Source of the DNA: Amycolatopsis sacchari
Lineage (GTDB): Bacteria > Actinomycetota > Actinomycetes > Mycobacteriales > Pseudonocardiaceae
Reading direction: 5' to 3'
DNA length: 64,000 nt
Assembly (NCBI RefSeq): GCF_900114035.1
Contig: NZ_FORP01000002.1
Coordinates: forward strand, 482,042-546,041
Shown here: positions 27,259 through 37,089 of the stretch, piece after piece
Numbering within the stretch: position 1 is the first letter of the stretch
Layout of the letters: each line of letters starts with the position of its first letter
Translations under genes and position numbers: made by a program
Notes under the pieces: model-generated
What the model was told of the DNA's origin: nothing
Seen by the model: the letters and a program-made list of their open reading frames with translations, nothing else
Database searches by the model: none

Positions 27259-27861
27259 GAAAACCTCCTGAAGCCGTCGAGGGGCGCCAGGATATCGGGA
27301 CGGGTTCTCCGGCATACGCGCATCGTGGCACACGGTGGGAAAGCAAGGCGAGCGGCTGGCCCAGCGACAGAGCAACTCACCCTACTCAGGCGCGCACCAA
27401 CAGCTCCGGTTCGAAGCCAACGGCAAGCACACCGTCACCGAAGGCGGCCTGGTCGTCGTCCGCGCCGAGGCACCGGGACGGCCGCGAACCGGGACCTGCC
27501 GGAGTGAACGACCTCGGTTTGGACACGCCTCAATGGCGAACCGTCAAGCGTTCGGCCGAACTCAGCCGACGACTCGGCCGGCTTCCGCGCCCAAGCACCT
27601 CGCGGCCCGGTCGACATGGCAGACGGTCCCGAACGCCTGCCGAATATTGGCTCTCGAAACACAATTGCCTCTGCTCCGAACGCCCGCCATGCGTCCGCTC
27701 GTCATGCCGCTGGTGAATGCACGGGTGACAAACAAGCGCAGGCAAGACCGCACAGCATCCGATGCACCGAAGAGGCGGGTCACCCGCCGTGGTAGTGTTA
27801 CCCGAAATCTGCTCACCTAACCACCATATGCATGAACCGGGCTGGGCAGGAGCCGTCAAAT
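27259..27861. other. Gene-poor entry to low-GC island
   Basis: No convincing gene on either strand. Around 27400-27460 the plus strand reads LRFEANGKHTVTEGGLVVVR in one frame, possibly a fragment of a lost gene. GC content falls steadily toward the island gene at 27862. An NdeI-like CATATGCATG stretch sits just before the next gene. Confidence 0.4.
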
Positions 27862-29526
27862 ATGATCAAGAAAATCGTCCGTTACTTGATCGTTCTGGGC
27901 GGCGTTGCAGTCTTCCTGACTGCCGCCATACTTCTTCCCGCAGGACTGAGCGGCGGAAGTATCGACTGGTTGTGGCTAGCGATCGTCATACTTGTCGGCA
28001 TACCAGGGTTGGCCCTATATTCATATTTGTTTCATGCGAAGAAGTTTCGAGAGCAGCCACTCAAACCGTTCGAAAAGAATCGTCAAGTGGCCGCTAGCCG
28101 CTCACGAGAACTACAGAACTTGGCGAGCTTGTCGAAGCGGTTGACCCTGACACAGGCACAAGTCTTCGCAATCGGGATTGTTCGACCTGCGCAGATAAAC
28201 CAACGCCTGGTTGAGCGCTATACGCCCGACAGGCGCACGCTGAGATGCTCGGTCTCGGTCGACGTGAACATTCCCAAGCGGTTGCTGCATTCGACAGAAC
28301 CCCAACGGGTCTATCTGCCGGCGATCATCGCTAAGAAGGGCGAGTTGCACGACGACCTGATGATGAAAAACAAGGTCGGCGAACCCATAACCTGGCTTTC
28401 GTATCGCGAATACGTGACCTTTGTCGCCGAAGTGCTGCATCTTCTGCTTCTGGCTTCATACGGACTCGCCAGGGGGACCAACCTACCCGACGACGCCCGA
28501 ACAGCCGAAGAAGTGTCCCTGCGCACGATCGTAAACCGCAATCTTGACAAAGAAACAGCGGATTACAGCGGTGTTGACCTACTATCCAAGCTGATTCCCA
28601 ACAACAATAAACCTAGAGATCTCGCGATACTGCTCGTACGCAGACTCGTCACACATTATGCGATCACCGCGCTAATCGACATCAACCCGAGCACCCCCAC
28701 ACGGTACTCCTACGAGCACATTCTGATCCCCCGAGTGAAGATGACCGGCCCAAAGAACAAGCGCAAGTCGTGGTCACTCTTCGGCGCTTTACGAATCGGC
28801 CTCGGAGCACGTCCAGTCGAGATTACGATAGATATCGACAAGAGCGCGGCGTGCAAAAGTTATCACTTGCATCTGGACTGCCCCGACGACGTTTACCTAG
28901 CCCGCCAGCGAGTATTCGGTCTCGAGGCGGCGGTAAACCGGCGGGCAGAGGACTCGCCATCGCTTCCACAATGTCGTTTCAGAAGACGACTCGGTCAATC
29001 GCATGCCCATTTTTACTGTCGCTATATGCCACAATTCAAAGAAAACGAACAGCCGCAGATCAGATTTGACTACTTCGAGGTTCCGCCCGGTTCGATGCTT
29101 CGCGCCGCAATAGCTGCGGTGGCGTGCGCAGCAATCGTCTGGACAGTAGGTTTGCTAGTATCGCGATACGCAAACCCGGACACGGACGCCCCCGCCTTCT
29201 TCCTTGCTTTTCCGGCCCTTGCCGCGACCTGGCTCGGTTTCGATCCGCGGGGAAACCGCCTACTGGAAGGAACTCTGTCGGCGCGCGTTTGCCTGATCGC
29301 CACGGCGGTACTGTCGATCACGGCAAGCGGTCTGTTTATCGCCCACAAGAGTGCCCAAACCGACGACTGGGCCAAACTGCCGGAGGCGGTGTCCTTCCTG
29401 GGCATCCACTACGTCGATTGGGCGATCGTGACGGCAATCGCTTGCCTCAACGCGCTACAGAGCGTGTACAAGACATGCATCCGAACGTGGGAATACTCGA
29501 TCCTTCTCACAAAGCCACATGGCTGA
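27862..29526 (+). CDS. Large membrane protein of unknown function in low-GC island
   Basis: A 554-residue protein from ATG 27862 (AGGAG 9 nt upstream). Residues 1-55 hold two membrane segments (IVRYLIVLGGVAVFLTAAIL and WLWLAIVILVGIPGLALYSY). A soluble domain of about 350 residues follows, rich in Arg/Lys and in AT-ending codons. Four more hydrophobic segments occupy the last 150 residues (from MLRAAIAAVACAAIVWTVGL). No catalytic motif is recognisable. Third-position GC is much lower than in every neighbour, a sign of foreign origin. It is followed 44 bp later by a small soluble-protein gene, probably in the same transcript. Confidence 0.7.
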   Translation: MIKKIVRYLIVLGGVAVFLTAAILLPAGLSGGSIDWLWLAIVILVGIPGLALYSYLFHAKKFREQPLKPFEKNRQVAASRSRELQNLASLSKRLTLTQAQVFAIGIVRPAQINQRLVERYTPDRRTLRCSVSVDVNIPKRLLHSTEPQRVYLPAIIAKKGELHDDLMMKNKVGEPITWLSYREYVTFVAEVLHLLLLASYGLARGTNLPDDARTAEEVSLRTIVNRNLDKETADYSGVDLLSKLIPNNNKPRDLAILLVRRLVTHYAITALIDINPSTPTRYSYEHILIPRVKMTGPKNKRKSWSLFGALRIGLGARPVEITIDIDKSAACKSYHLHLDCPDDVYLARQRVFGLEAAVNRRAEDSPSLPQCRFRRRLGQSHAHFYCRYMPQFKENEQPQIRFDYFEVPPGSMLRAAIAAVACAAIVWTVGLLVSRYANPDTDAPAFFLAFPALAATWLGFDPRGNRLLEGTLSARVCLIATAVLSITASGLFIAHKSAQTDDWAKLPEAVSFLGIHYVDWAIVTAIACLNALQSVYKTCIRTWEYSILLTKPHG

Positions 29527-29570
29527 AAAGGAGACGTGCGTCTATCTTCGGGCAAGTGGAGGTGTTACCG

Positions 29571-29813
29571 TTGTCCCGAATCACCGCCCGCGTGATCAAA
29601 GAATGCGCTCCACTCAGGAAGGGGTCTACCGTGCAAGTGAAACCGGAAAATACCGATACCGAATATACCGGATACAGAGTCTACTCTTGTTCCGTTCGAG
29701 AATCGAAACAGGATCCGGAGATGTCGCTTGAAGATATTTACGAAGCTCTAGACGACCTGGCCGTACCGTTCAACAGCGAAAATTCGACTTCCGACAGCCA
29801 GCAGTCCATATGA
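29571..29813 (+). CDS. Small acidic protein of unknown function in low-GC island
   Basis: An 80-residue protein from TTG 29571, with GGAGGT ending 8 nt upstream. It begins MSRITARVIKECAPLRKG and ends in an acidic part (MSLEDIYEALDDLAVPF) with a Ser/Asp/Glu-rich tail. No homologue recognised. Low GC like its upstream partner, so the two probably arrived together. The start is tentative because the frame is open upstream through the antecedent gene. Confidence 0.5.
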   Translation: MSRITARVIKECAPLRKGSTVQVKPENTDTEYTGYRVYSCSVRESKQDPEMSLEDIYEALDDLAVPFNSENSTSDSQQSI

Positions 29814-29987
29814 CGAGTCGACCCGCCACGCAATCCAGCGGGCAGGAGAAACGCCAAAACCCATGACATGCTCGCACTGCTAACCGCGATTTCCCCGGCC
29901 GCGCCCGGAGCCGAAACCGGCACGCTCACGCAGGCCGGCAATTCGGCCTCGACGGCGTAACGATATGTCGGCCGCATACCCTCGAAC
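29814..29987. other. Short gap closing the low-GC island
   Basis: No supported gene. A 30-codon frame (29868-29960, MLALLTAISPAAPGAETGTL then TQAGNSASTA) lacks a well-placed ribosome-binding site; AGGAG is about 20 nt upstream. GC content returns to the local norm from about 29880. Confidence 0.35.
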
Positions 29988-30200
29988 TCAGCGCTCCTCC
30001 GCCTCCTCGCGAGGAGAACCCAGCCGGTCGCTGGAGGTGTCCCAGGCGATCGGCGACATCCGGATCAGGCCCCGCGCCCGCCGGTCACCCCAGCGCGGCA
30101 TCAGCACCTTCCGCTCACCGCCACGCCGCCGGTCCCGCAGGTCCACGACCAGCGCGATCCCGAGCAGCACCACGACCACCGCCCCCAAGCCGAGCGCCAT
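29988..30200 (-). CDS. Small single-pass membrane protein
   Basis: A 70-residue protein with an N-terminal membrane helix (MALGLGAVVVVLLGIALVVD) followed by an Arg-rich cytoplasmic tail ending in acidic residues. Its ATG at 30200 shares one base with the stop of the PhaC-like gene (TGATG), so translation is coupled. Function unknown; perhaps a partner or anchor for the hydrolase. Confidence 0.65.
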   Translation of the reverse strand: MALGLGAVVVVLLGIALVVDLRDRRRGGERKVLMPRWGDRRARGLIRMSPIAWDTSSDRLGSPREEAEER

Positions 30201-31243
30201 CACGAGCCTCCCAGGAAAGCGTCGAGGTGAGCCCACGTGGTCGTCCGGGCCCGGCGCCCCGTGAGCACCCCCAAGTGTCCTCCCGGGGCCACCACGAAGT
30301 CCACCGAAGGCGCCGACGGCAGCAGGTCCGTCAGCCGCTCCACGGCCCGCCGCGGGGCGATCGTGTCCGACTCGCCCGCGACCACGAGCACCGGCACGCG
30401 CACGCCGCTCAGCGAGATGATCCGGCCGTTCAGGTCCAGTTCCCCGTCCGCGAGGTCGTTCGCGCGAAAGAACCGGTGGTACAGCTGGCCGAACGTCCGC
30501 CCCGGGTACGCGAGCATGTTGTCCATCAGGTGCTCCACGGCCTCGAGCTGCGCCAGGAAATCCCGGTCGTCGAGGTTGCGCAGGATCGCCAGCGGCTTCG
30601 TGATCTCCTTGTCTATCCCCGTCGCCCAGAACACGCGACCGACCACATAGGACGGTGCGCCGCCCAGCAGCCGGTAGAACGGCGTGAGCAGGTGCCCGCC
30701 CGTCGCCGCCACGAGCGGGCGGAACGGGGCGATCAGCGGGATCGCGGTGAAGTCCACCGGCGAGGCGATCGTGGCGATCGACGCGATCGGCAGCGACGGC
30801 CGGTCCGCCGCCGTGAGCAGCGAGAACAAGCCGCCGAGGCACCACGCGACCACCCGCACGTCCTGCCCGCCGGAGTCCTCGCTGACCTTCCGGATCGCCG
30901 TCGGCAGCACCTCGTCGATCCAGTGCTCCACGCCGAGCCGCCGGTCGGAGAACGCCACCGTGCCGTAGTCGACGAGGTACGTCCGCCGCCCCTGCTCGAC
31001 CAGGTGCTCGGCGAGGCTGCACCCGCGCCGCAGGTCGAAGCACAACGCGGGCGCGGCCAGCGGCGGCACCAGCAGCACCGGCGGCCCGTCCCCGCCACCG
31101 TGCATCCGGTACACCGACCGGTTCGGCCCCTGGTCGATCAGCGTGCGCGGCACGGGGCGCAGGTCCGCCACCCCGCCCCGCAGCTTCCCCGCCACGTTCG
31201 CCGCCGCGGCCGCCAGGCTCACCGGAGACAGACTCAGACTCAA
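30200..31243 (-). CDS. Alpha/beta hydrolase, PHA synthase (PhaC)-like
   Basis: A 347-residue alpha/beta hydrolase. PPVLLVPPLAAPALCFDL gives the oxyanion strand and the nucleophile box is VVAWCLGGLFS, where Cys replaces Ser, as in polyhydroxyalkanoate synthases. A late VLVVAGESDTIAP supplies Asp and PGGHLGVLTG the His. PHA polymerases have this Cys-Asp-His triad, but the protein is short and N-terminally reduced, so a related acyltransferase or thioesterase is possible. TTG start at 31243 overlaps the SDR stop (TTGA). Operon: SDR, this gene, small membrane protein. Confidence 0.75.
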   Translation of the reverse strand: MSLSLSPVSLAAAAANVAGKLRGGVADLRPVPRTLIDQGPNRSVYRMHGGGDGPPVLLVPPLAAPALCFDLRRGCSLAEHLVEQGRRTYLVDYGTVAFSDRRLGVEHWIDEVLPTAIRKVSEDSGGQDVRVVAWCLGGLFSLLTAADRPSLPIASIATIASPVDFTAIPLIAPFRPLVAATGGHLLTPFYRLLGGAPSYVVGRVFWATGIDKEITKPLAILRNLDDRDFLAQLEAVEHLMDNMLAYPGRTFGQLYHRFFRANDLADGELDLNGRIISLSGVRVPVLVVAGESDTIAPRRAVERLTDLLPSAPSVDFVVAPGGHLGVLTGRRARTTTWAHLDAFLGGS

Positions 31244-32067
31244 GACCGCCGCACCCTCGCCTCGTACTCGGCGCGCGCACCCGCGTGCGCGCGCAGGAAC
31301 ACCCTGTCCGCACCGACCGCCCGGAGGAACCACTCCGACGCCGCCCTCGGCACGAGCCGCCCGAGCCGGCCCGTCCAGTCCAGCGAACGCGGTACGTACA
31401 CGTCGAACCGCGGCCGGCGCACGACGTCCACGATCGCACGCGCCACGTCCTCCGGCCGCAGCGACTTGAACAACTTCGTCTCGACCAGCCCGTCGGCCAG
31501 GTGGGTGCGCACCACCGCGGGCATCACGCACGCGATGTCCACACCGGACCCCCGCAGCTCGAGCCGCACCGCCTCGGACAACCCCACGACCGCGTGCTTC
31601 GTCGCGCAATACGTTGCGGCGCCGGGAAAACCGGCCTTGCCCGCCATCGACGCGACGTTCACGATCAGCCCCGCGGCACGCGGCCGCATCCGCTTGACCG
31701 CCTCGCGCGTCCCGTGGATGACGCCGTGCAGGTTGATCTCCAGCTGCCGCGTGGTCGCGTCGTCGTCCTCCTGCTCCAGCGGCGCGAGCAGCATGATCCC
31801 GGCGTTGTTGATCAGCACGTCGATCGGCCCGAGCCGTCGCTCGACCTCGTCGAGGAACTCGCCGAACGCGCGCCCGTCGGTCACGTCGAGTGGCAGGGCC
31901 AGCGTGTCACCACCCAGCTCGGCGGCGGTTTTCTCCGCGCCCACCTGGTCGATGTCGCCGATCGCCACGCGCGCGCCCAGCCGGACCAGCGCTCTGGCCG
32001 TGGTCGCGCCGATCCCCTGCGCACCTCCGGTGATCACGATGACCTTGCCCCGCAGCTCCGTTGCCAT
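31240..32067 (-). CDS. Short-chain dehydrogenase/reductase (SDR)
   Basis: A 275-residue classical SDR: cofactor motif TGGAQGIG near residue 13, NNAG near 85, catalytic Ser in NVASMAG and the YCATK catalytic pair near 155. The C-terminal 60 residues are basic and typical of SDRs acting on lipids. ATG 32067 (AGGA 8 nt upstream) is chosen over ATG 32076. Together with the PhaC-like gene this resembles acetoacetyl-CoA reductase plus polymerase, but substrate is unproven. Confidence 0.87.
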   Translation of the reverse strand: MATELRGKVIVITGGAQGIGATTARALVRLGARVAIGDIDQVGAEKTAAELGGDTLALPLDVTDGRAFGEFLDEVERRLGPIDVLINNAGIMLLAPLEQEDDDATTRQLEINLHGVIHGTREAVKRMRPRAAGLIVNVASMAGKAGFPGAATYCATKHAVVGLSEAVRLELRGSGVDIACVMPAVVRTHLADGLVETKLFKSLRPEDVARAIVDVVRRPRFDVYVPRSLDWTGRLGRLVPRAASEWFLRAVGADRVFLRAHAGARAEYEARVRRS

Positions 32068-32203
32068 GGCGCTCATCCTGCCGGGCAGGAGACAGATTTT
32101 CCAGCAGTGTCACAGCGGGCCGCGGCCTCCGGGACGCGTGTGGCCCGCCTCCGACCTGCGCACGTATGGTCTTGGTGAACGCGATTCAAGGGAGATCACG
32201 ACC

Positions 32204-35020
32204 GTGGCCAAGGCAGCGTGGCGCTTCCGCCTGCTCGGCCGGTTCTCCGTCTGCGCCGACGGGGAGCCGGTGCGCATCCGCTCGCGCCTGCACCAGACGC
32301 TCCTCGCCACGCTGCTCGCCCACCCCGACCAGGTCGTGCCCGCCGACGACCTCGTCGACGCCATCTGGCACCGCCGCCCGAAGAACGCCAGCAACAGCCT
32401 GCACGTGCTCGTCAAACGGCTGCGGGCCGCGCTCGGCGACCCGGACCGCGTTCGCGCCGAACCGGGTGGCTACCGGATCGTCGTCGCGGAGGACGAACTC
32501 GACCTGCTCGAGTTCACCACCCTCCTGGCGAAGGCGAGGGAGGCCGGAGATCCGGCCGCGGAACGCGCCCTGCTCGCCGAGGCGCTCGGCCTGTGGAGTG
32601 ACGAGCCCGTCCCGCTGCCGCTGAGCGAGGCCGACCGCCGCGAGCTGGAGGAGCTGCGACTGACCGCGCTCAGCCGCGCCATCGCGCTCGACCTGGAGGC
32701 CGGCCGCGCGGCCGAGGCGATCCCCGAACTGCGGAGGCTCACCCAGCGCCACCCGCTGCGCGAGAGCTTCTGGGCCCAGCTCATGCGGGCCCTGCACCAG
32801 ATCGGCGCGCAGGCGGAGGCGCTCGCGGTCTACGCCGAAGCGCGTGCCGTGCTGGCCGAGGAGCTGGGTGTGGAACCGGGTGCGGAGCTGCGGGACCTGC
32901 ACGCCGCGGCGCTCTCCGGGGACTCCTCCGGCGAATGGGCGCCGGTGTGCCAGCTCCCGTCCCGCGCGGAAGACTTCGTCGGCCGCGAGGACGTGCTCGA
33001 ACGGCTCGAACAGCTGCTGGAACCGGCCGAGGCGGCGCGGGTCGTGGTGGTGTGGGGGCAGCCCGGCGTAGGCAAGAGCACGCTCGCCGTCGAGGCCGCG
33101 CACCGGCTGCGTGAGCGCTACCCGGACGGGCAGTGGTTCGCGGCGCTCTACGACCGGCACGCCGGCCGGACCTCCGCGCACGAGCTGCTGGAACAGTTGC
33201 TGCTGGCCAGCGGCGTGCCCGCCGGGCAGATCCCGGCGCAGACCGGTGCCAGGGCGGCAGCGCTGCGGGCCCGGCTCGCCGACCGCCGGGTGCTGCTCGT
33301 GCTGGACGACGTGGCGGAATCCGCGCAGATCGCGCCCGCGCTGCCCGGCACCGGGCGGTGCGCCGTGCTCGTCACGTCCCGGCGGTCCCTGCTCGACCTG
33401 CCGAACGCCCGGCGCGTCCGGGTCGACCCCCTGCGCGGGGACGGCGGGATCGACCTGCTGACGCGGATGATCGGCGGCGCGCGGATCGCGGCGGAACGGG
33501 CGCACGCCGAGGAGCTGGTGCGGCTGTGCGGCGCGCTGCCGCTGGCGTTGCGCATCGCGGGTGCCAGGTTGTCGCTGCGGCCCGAGGCGCCGCTGGCCGC
33601 GCTGGCGCAGCGGCTGCGGGACGAACGGACCCGGCTCGACGAGCTGGCGGTCGAGGGGATGGAGGTGCGGGCGAGCCTGTCCCTCACCTACCGCGGTTTG
33701 AGCCCGGTGGCGCAGACCGCGTTGCGGCGCACGGCTTTGTTGCCGCGCACGGGTTTTCCGGCGTGGGCGCTCGGCGCGGTCACCGACGGCGGCGACGGGG
33801 ACCGGCTGGTCGAGGCGCTCACCGCGTCGGCGCTGCTGGAACCGCGGGGCGGCGACCGGTACCGCACGCACGACCTCGTGGCGTTGTACGCGCGGGACCT
33901 GGCCGCGGAGGAGGATTCCCGGCCGGCGCTGCGGCGGTTGCTCGACGTGCTGCTGTCGCGGGGCGAGGAGGTCTACCGCGAGGCGGCGCGCTGGACCGAG
34001 GAGCTGCAGCCCTACCAGCCGCCCGGCACGACGCCCGTCCGGCTGGACCTGCCGCCCCTGGAGTGCCCGGCGGGGTGGGCGAGCGCGGAGCGGGACCTCC
34101 TGCTGGCGGCGATCGACCAGGCGTGCTCGGTGGGCTGGCACGCGGACGCGGCACGGCTGGCGGACCTGGTGATCCCCGCGCTGCACCTCGGGGGCGGGTT
34201 CGACCAGCTGGCGGCGGCGCGGCAGCGGATCGCCGAGGCGGCGCGGGCCGCGGGGGACGAGCTGGTGGCGTGGCGGGCGGACTACGGCAGGGCGGAGGCT
34301 TCGCTCGCCGAGGACGTGGCCGAGTCGGAACGCACGTTCGTCGCGTGCGCGGAGGCGTTCGACCGGCTGGGCGCGACGACCGAACTCGTGTACAGCCTCA
34401 CCGGAGTGGCGTTCTGCCGGATGATGCGCAACGAGCCGGACCTGGAGACGGCGGAGCGGGCGGTGCGGATCGCCGAGACGGGTGAGGACCGGATCGCGTA
34501 CTGCACGGCGAGCCGGACGCTGGCGCAGACGTTGCAGCAGCACGACCGCGTGCGCGAGGCGATGTGGGTGCTGAAGAAGACGACGCAGGAGGCGTTGAAA
34601 CTGGACGTGCCGTCGTTGACGGCTGGGCTGTTCCGGGAGATGGCCAGGACCGCGCTGTTGCTGGGCGACACGGAGGCGGCGGCGTCGGCGTGTGCGGAGG
34701 CGGCGCCCCTGCTCAGCGGCAACCCGCACGACGAGGGCTGGCTGCTGCAGCTGCGCAGCCGTGTCGAGACGGCGCAGGGCAGGTTCGCCGAGGCGGCCGC
34801 CACGGCCCGGCGCTCACACGAGATCTTCACCGACCTGGGTGACCGCCGCGCGGCGGCGAGCTCACTCATCTGGCTGGCGGACGCCCTCTGGCACGGCGGC
34901 GAACGCACGGAGGCGGCGGCACTGGCCCGCCAGGCGCGGGACGCACTGGCGGCCATGGGCTCGACGATCCTGGCGCCCCAGGCGGAGCACATCCTCAACC
35001 GCGTGGGGCGCAGCGCCTGA
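32204..35020 (+). CDS. BTAD / NB-ARC transcriptional regulator (AfsR/SARP type)
   Basis: A 938-residue large SARP-like regulator. Residues 1-95 form an OmpR-type winged helix (FRLLGRFSVCADGEPVRIR start; LHVLVKRLRAALGD), about 100-245 the bacterial transcriptional activator domain, then an NB-ARC ATPase with Walker A GQPGVGKST (285-293), Walker B VLLVLDDV near 364 and CGALPLALRIAG, and a C-terminal array of TPR-like helices. This architecture activates secondary metabolism genes in Streptomyces. GTG 32204 follows GGGAG. Divergent from the SDR/PhaC-like operon, a likely target. No biosynthetic cluster is visible here. Confidence 0.9.
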   Translation: MAKAAWRFRLLGRFSVCADGEPVRIRSRLHQTLLATLLAHPDQVVPADDLVDAIWHRRPKNASNSLHVLVKRLRAALGDPDRVRAEPGGYRIVVAEDELDLLEFTTLLAKAREAGDPAAERALLAEALGLWSDEPVPLPLSEADRRELEELRLTALSRAIALDLEAGRAAEAIPELRRLTQRHPLRESFWAQLMRALHQIGAQAEALAVYAEARAVLAEELGVEPGAELRDLHAAALSGDSSGEWAPVCQLPSRAEDFVGREDVLERLEQLLEPAEAARVVVVWGQPGVGKSTLAVEAAHRLRERYPDGQWFAALYDRHAGRTSAHELLEQLLLASGVPAGQIPAQTGARAAALRARLADRRVLLVLDDVAESAQIAPALPGTGRCAVLVTSRRSLLDLPNARRVRVDPLRGDGGIDLLTRMIGGARIAAERAHAEELVRLCGALPLALRIAGARLSLRPEAPLAALAQRLRDERTRLDELAVEGMEVRASLSLTYRGLSPVAQTALRRTALLPRTGFPAWALGAVTDGGDGDRLVEALTASALLEPRGGDRYRTHDLVALYARDLAAEEDSRPALRRLLDVLLSRGEEVYREAARWTEELQPYQPPGTTPVRLDLPPLECPAGWASAERDLLLAAIDQACSVGWHADAARLADLVIPALHLGGGFDQLAAARQRIAEAARAAGDELVAWRADYGRAEASLAEDVAESERTFVACAEAFDRLGATTELVYSLTGVAFCRMMRNEPDLETAERAVRIAETGEDRIAYCTASRTLAQTLQQHDRVREAMWVLKKTTQEALKLDVPSLTAGLFREMARTALLLGDTEAAASACAEAAPLLSGNPHDEGWLLQLRSRVETAQGRFAEAAATARRSHEIFTDLGDRRAAASSLIWLADALWHGGERTEAAALARQARDALAAMGSTILAPQAEHILNRVGRSA

Positions 35021-35021
35021 C

Positions 35022-35059
35022 GGGGTCGGAGTGGGGTGGGGTTGGAGTGGGGGTTGGGG
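35022..35059 (+). other. Potential G-quadruplex tract
   Basis: Five G-runs of four or five lie on the plus strand (35022-25, 35033-36, 35038-41, 35049-53, 35056-59) with loops of 7, 1, 7 and 2 nt, directly after the regulator stop. Such a motif could act as a terminator-like or roadblock structure in the mRNA. Confidence 0.45.
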
Positions 35060-35845
35060 CTGGTTCGTGAGGTCGGGTGGGGGCGATGGCCGGGTGGCGG
35101 TCGCGAGGCGGTCTCCGGGTGGGAGGTTCGTGGGCTGGAGGGTCGGGGCTGGGGCGAGGCGGGTGGCGGCGCACGGGGTGGGCCGCGCGGCGGTCGCGGC
35201 ACGGCCCGGCGGTAACGGCACGCGTGGGCGAGCTTCCGCGAAGTAGCCTCCGACAGCTGGACTGGAAGGCCCACCGTCGGCGTGCGCGGACGCGGCGCTT
35301 CCGGCGACGCACTCTGGACAGAGGAAAGGGTGTGACAGTTCCCCGCTAGATGCCCCGCTCGGATGAGCCCGATGCACCTGGATGGAGGGTAAGCGCCGAA
35401 CTGTCAGTGACGTGTCAGTGCCGCCCTGCCATCATCCCTACAGGGCTGGACCGCGAATGGGGGTCGGCCCAGCGACGTTGCGTCGGGCGGCGGCAGCCCC
35501 GTGCCGCCGCCGGACTCAACAGCCTCTTCAGACCGGTCATCTCAGCGGCCCTCGCAGCAGCCACCCGGGCGACCGCGAACCTCACGGCCATCCGCGACAG
35601 CCGCGGCCCAGCCATCGCGCCACCCAACCGCAGACCGCCTCGTCGTGAGGCCCCTGCCGCCCAGCCCGGCCGCCGCCCGCCCAGCAGCAGGCCGCCGGGC
35701 CGTGGGGCCCCTGCCGCCCGGCTCGGCCACCGGATCCCGGCCGCCTCACCAACCGGGCCACCCGCCAACCGACCCCGGCACCCGCCGTCCAGTCCCGCGC
35801 CGCCCGGTCCCGACTGCCGCAAGCCATGGGCCACTCCGCGACCGA

Positions 35846-35880
35846 GCACCGGGCACCGGGCACCGGGCACCGGGCACCGG
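35846..35880. repeat. Heptanucleotide tandem repeat, five copies
   Basis: GCACCGG repeats five times without interruption, 55 bp beyond the 3' end of the FadE gene. Too short a unit and without spacers to be CRISPR; a simple-sequence repeat likely to vary between strains. Confidence 0.8.
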
Positions 35881-35934
35881 GCCAGGGGAGCGCCCCCAGC
35901 CCCCAGCCGTCAGCGCAGGCCCGGCCCCCGGCCG

Positions 35935-37089
35935 TCAGCGGAGGCCCAGCTCCCTGGCGATCAGCATCCGCTGGATCTCGCTCGTGCCTTCGCCGATTTC
36001 CAGGATCTTCGCGTCGCGGTAGAACCTGCCTACCGGGTACTCGTTCATGAAGCCGTAGCCGCCGAAGATCTGCGTTGCGTCGCGGGCGTTGTCCATCGCC
36101 GCGTTCGACGACACCAGTTTCGCGATCGACGCCTCCTTCTTGAACGGCTCGCCGCGCAGCATCTTCGCCGCCGCCTGGTAGTACGCCAGGCGCGCCGTGT
36201 GCGCCCGCGTCTCCATGTCCGCGATCTTGAACTGGATCGCCTGGTACGTCCCGATCGCCGCGCCGAACGCCTGGCGCTCCCGCACGTACCGCAGGCACTC
36301 GTCGACACAACCCTGCGCCAGGCCCACGCTCAACGCGGAGATCGCCACCCGACCCTCGTCCAAAATGGACAGGAACTGCGCGTATCCCCGACCGCGCTCA
36401 CCGACGAGGTTCTCCGCGGGCACCCGGCAGTCCGAAAAGGACAGACCGTGCGTGTCGGACGCGTTCCAGCCCACCTTGGAGTACTTCTGCTCCACCGTGA
36501 ACCCGGGCGTGCCCGACGGCACGATGATCGCCGAGATCTCCTTGCCACCGTCCGGTTTCGTGCCCGTCACCGCCGTCACCGTGACCAGCCGCGTGATGTC
36601 CGTGCCCGAGTTGGTGATGAACGACTTGCTGCCGTTGATCACCCACGAGTCCCCGTCCAGCCGCGCCGTCGTGCGCGTGGCACCCGCGTCCGAACCGCCG
36701 CCCGGCTCGGTCAGCCCGAACCCGCCGAGCGCCTCCCCCGCGCACAACGCGGGCAGCCACTTCTCCTTCTGCGCCTGGCTGCCGAACCGGTGGATCGGCA
36801 TCGCCCCCAGCGACACCCCGGCTTCGAGCGTCACGGCCAGCGAAGAGTCCACCCGGCCGAGCTCCTCCAGCGCGAGGCACAGCGCGAAATAATCACCGCC
36901 CATCCCGCCGAACTCCTCCGGGAACGGCAGCCCGAACAACCCCATCCGGCCCATCTGCGCGACCAGGTCGTACGGGAACTCCTCGCGCTCGTAGAAGCCG
37001 CCGATCACCGGAGCCACCTCGCTGCGCGCGAAGTCCTCCACCGTCTTCCGCAGCGACTCGTACTCTTCGTCCAGCCTGAAGTCGATCAT
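35935..37089 (-). CDS. Acyl-CoA dehydrogenase (short/branched chain type)
   Basis: A 384-residue canonical acyl-CoA dehydrogenase: [50 protein letters not shown] and the C-terminal [16 protein letters not shown] with catalytic Glu. Complete length for the isovaleryl/isobutyryl-CoA group. ATG 37089 overlaps the carboxylase stop as ATGA. Last gene of the accD1-accA1-fadE operon; with these partners an isovaleryl-CoA or citronellyl-CoA role (leucine or acyclic terpene breakdown) is likely. Confidence 0.9.
   Translation of the reverse strand: MIDFRLDEEYESLRKTVEDFARSEVAPVIGGFYEREEFPYDLVAQMGRMGLFGLPFPEEFGGMGGDYFALCLALEELGRVDSSLAVTLEAGVSLGAMPIHRFGSQAQKEKWLPALCAGEALGGFGLTEPGGGSDAGATRTTARLDGDSWVINGSKSFITNSGTDITRLVTVTAVTGTKPDGGKEISAIIVPSGTPGFTVEQKYSKVGWNASDTHGLSFSDCRVPAENLVGERGRGYAQFLSILDEGRVAISALSVGLAQGCVDECLRYVRERQAFGAAIGTYQAIQFKIADMETRAHTARLAYYQAAAKMLRGEPFKKEASIAKLVSSNAAMDNARDATQIFGGYGFMNEYPVGRFYRDAKILEIGEGTSEIQRMLIARELGLR

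Larger units (their letters stand above)
35021..35934. other. 914-bp non-coding region with G-runs and repeats
   Basis: No credible gene on either strand; open frames here are Arg/Pro/Gly-rich artefacts of GC bias. It contains a G-quadruplex-like tract (35022-35059), GTGACAGTTC and AACTGTCAGTGACGTGTCAG (an inverted pair around GTGACAG/CTGTCAG, about 35332-35415), a repeated GGCCCCTGCCGCCC block near 35650 and 35705, and a tandem heptamer at 35846. Confidence 0.5.

Noticed and set aside
27380..27460. Possible gene fragment (LRFEANGKHTVTEGGLVVVR)
   Set aside because: Too short, no start or RBS and no recognisable family; could be chance.
29868..29960. 30-codon ORF at the island end
   Set aside because: No well-placed ribosome-binding site and low-complexity sequence; mentioned only as a gap note.
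27259..29987. Insertion sequence or integrase for the low-GC island
   Set aside because: No transposase, integrase, terminal inverted repeats or flanking direct repeats were found.
35846..35880. CRISPR-like repeat
   Set aside because: The unit is only 7 bp with no spacers; it is a simple tandem repeat.
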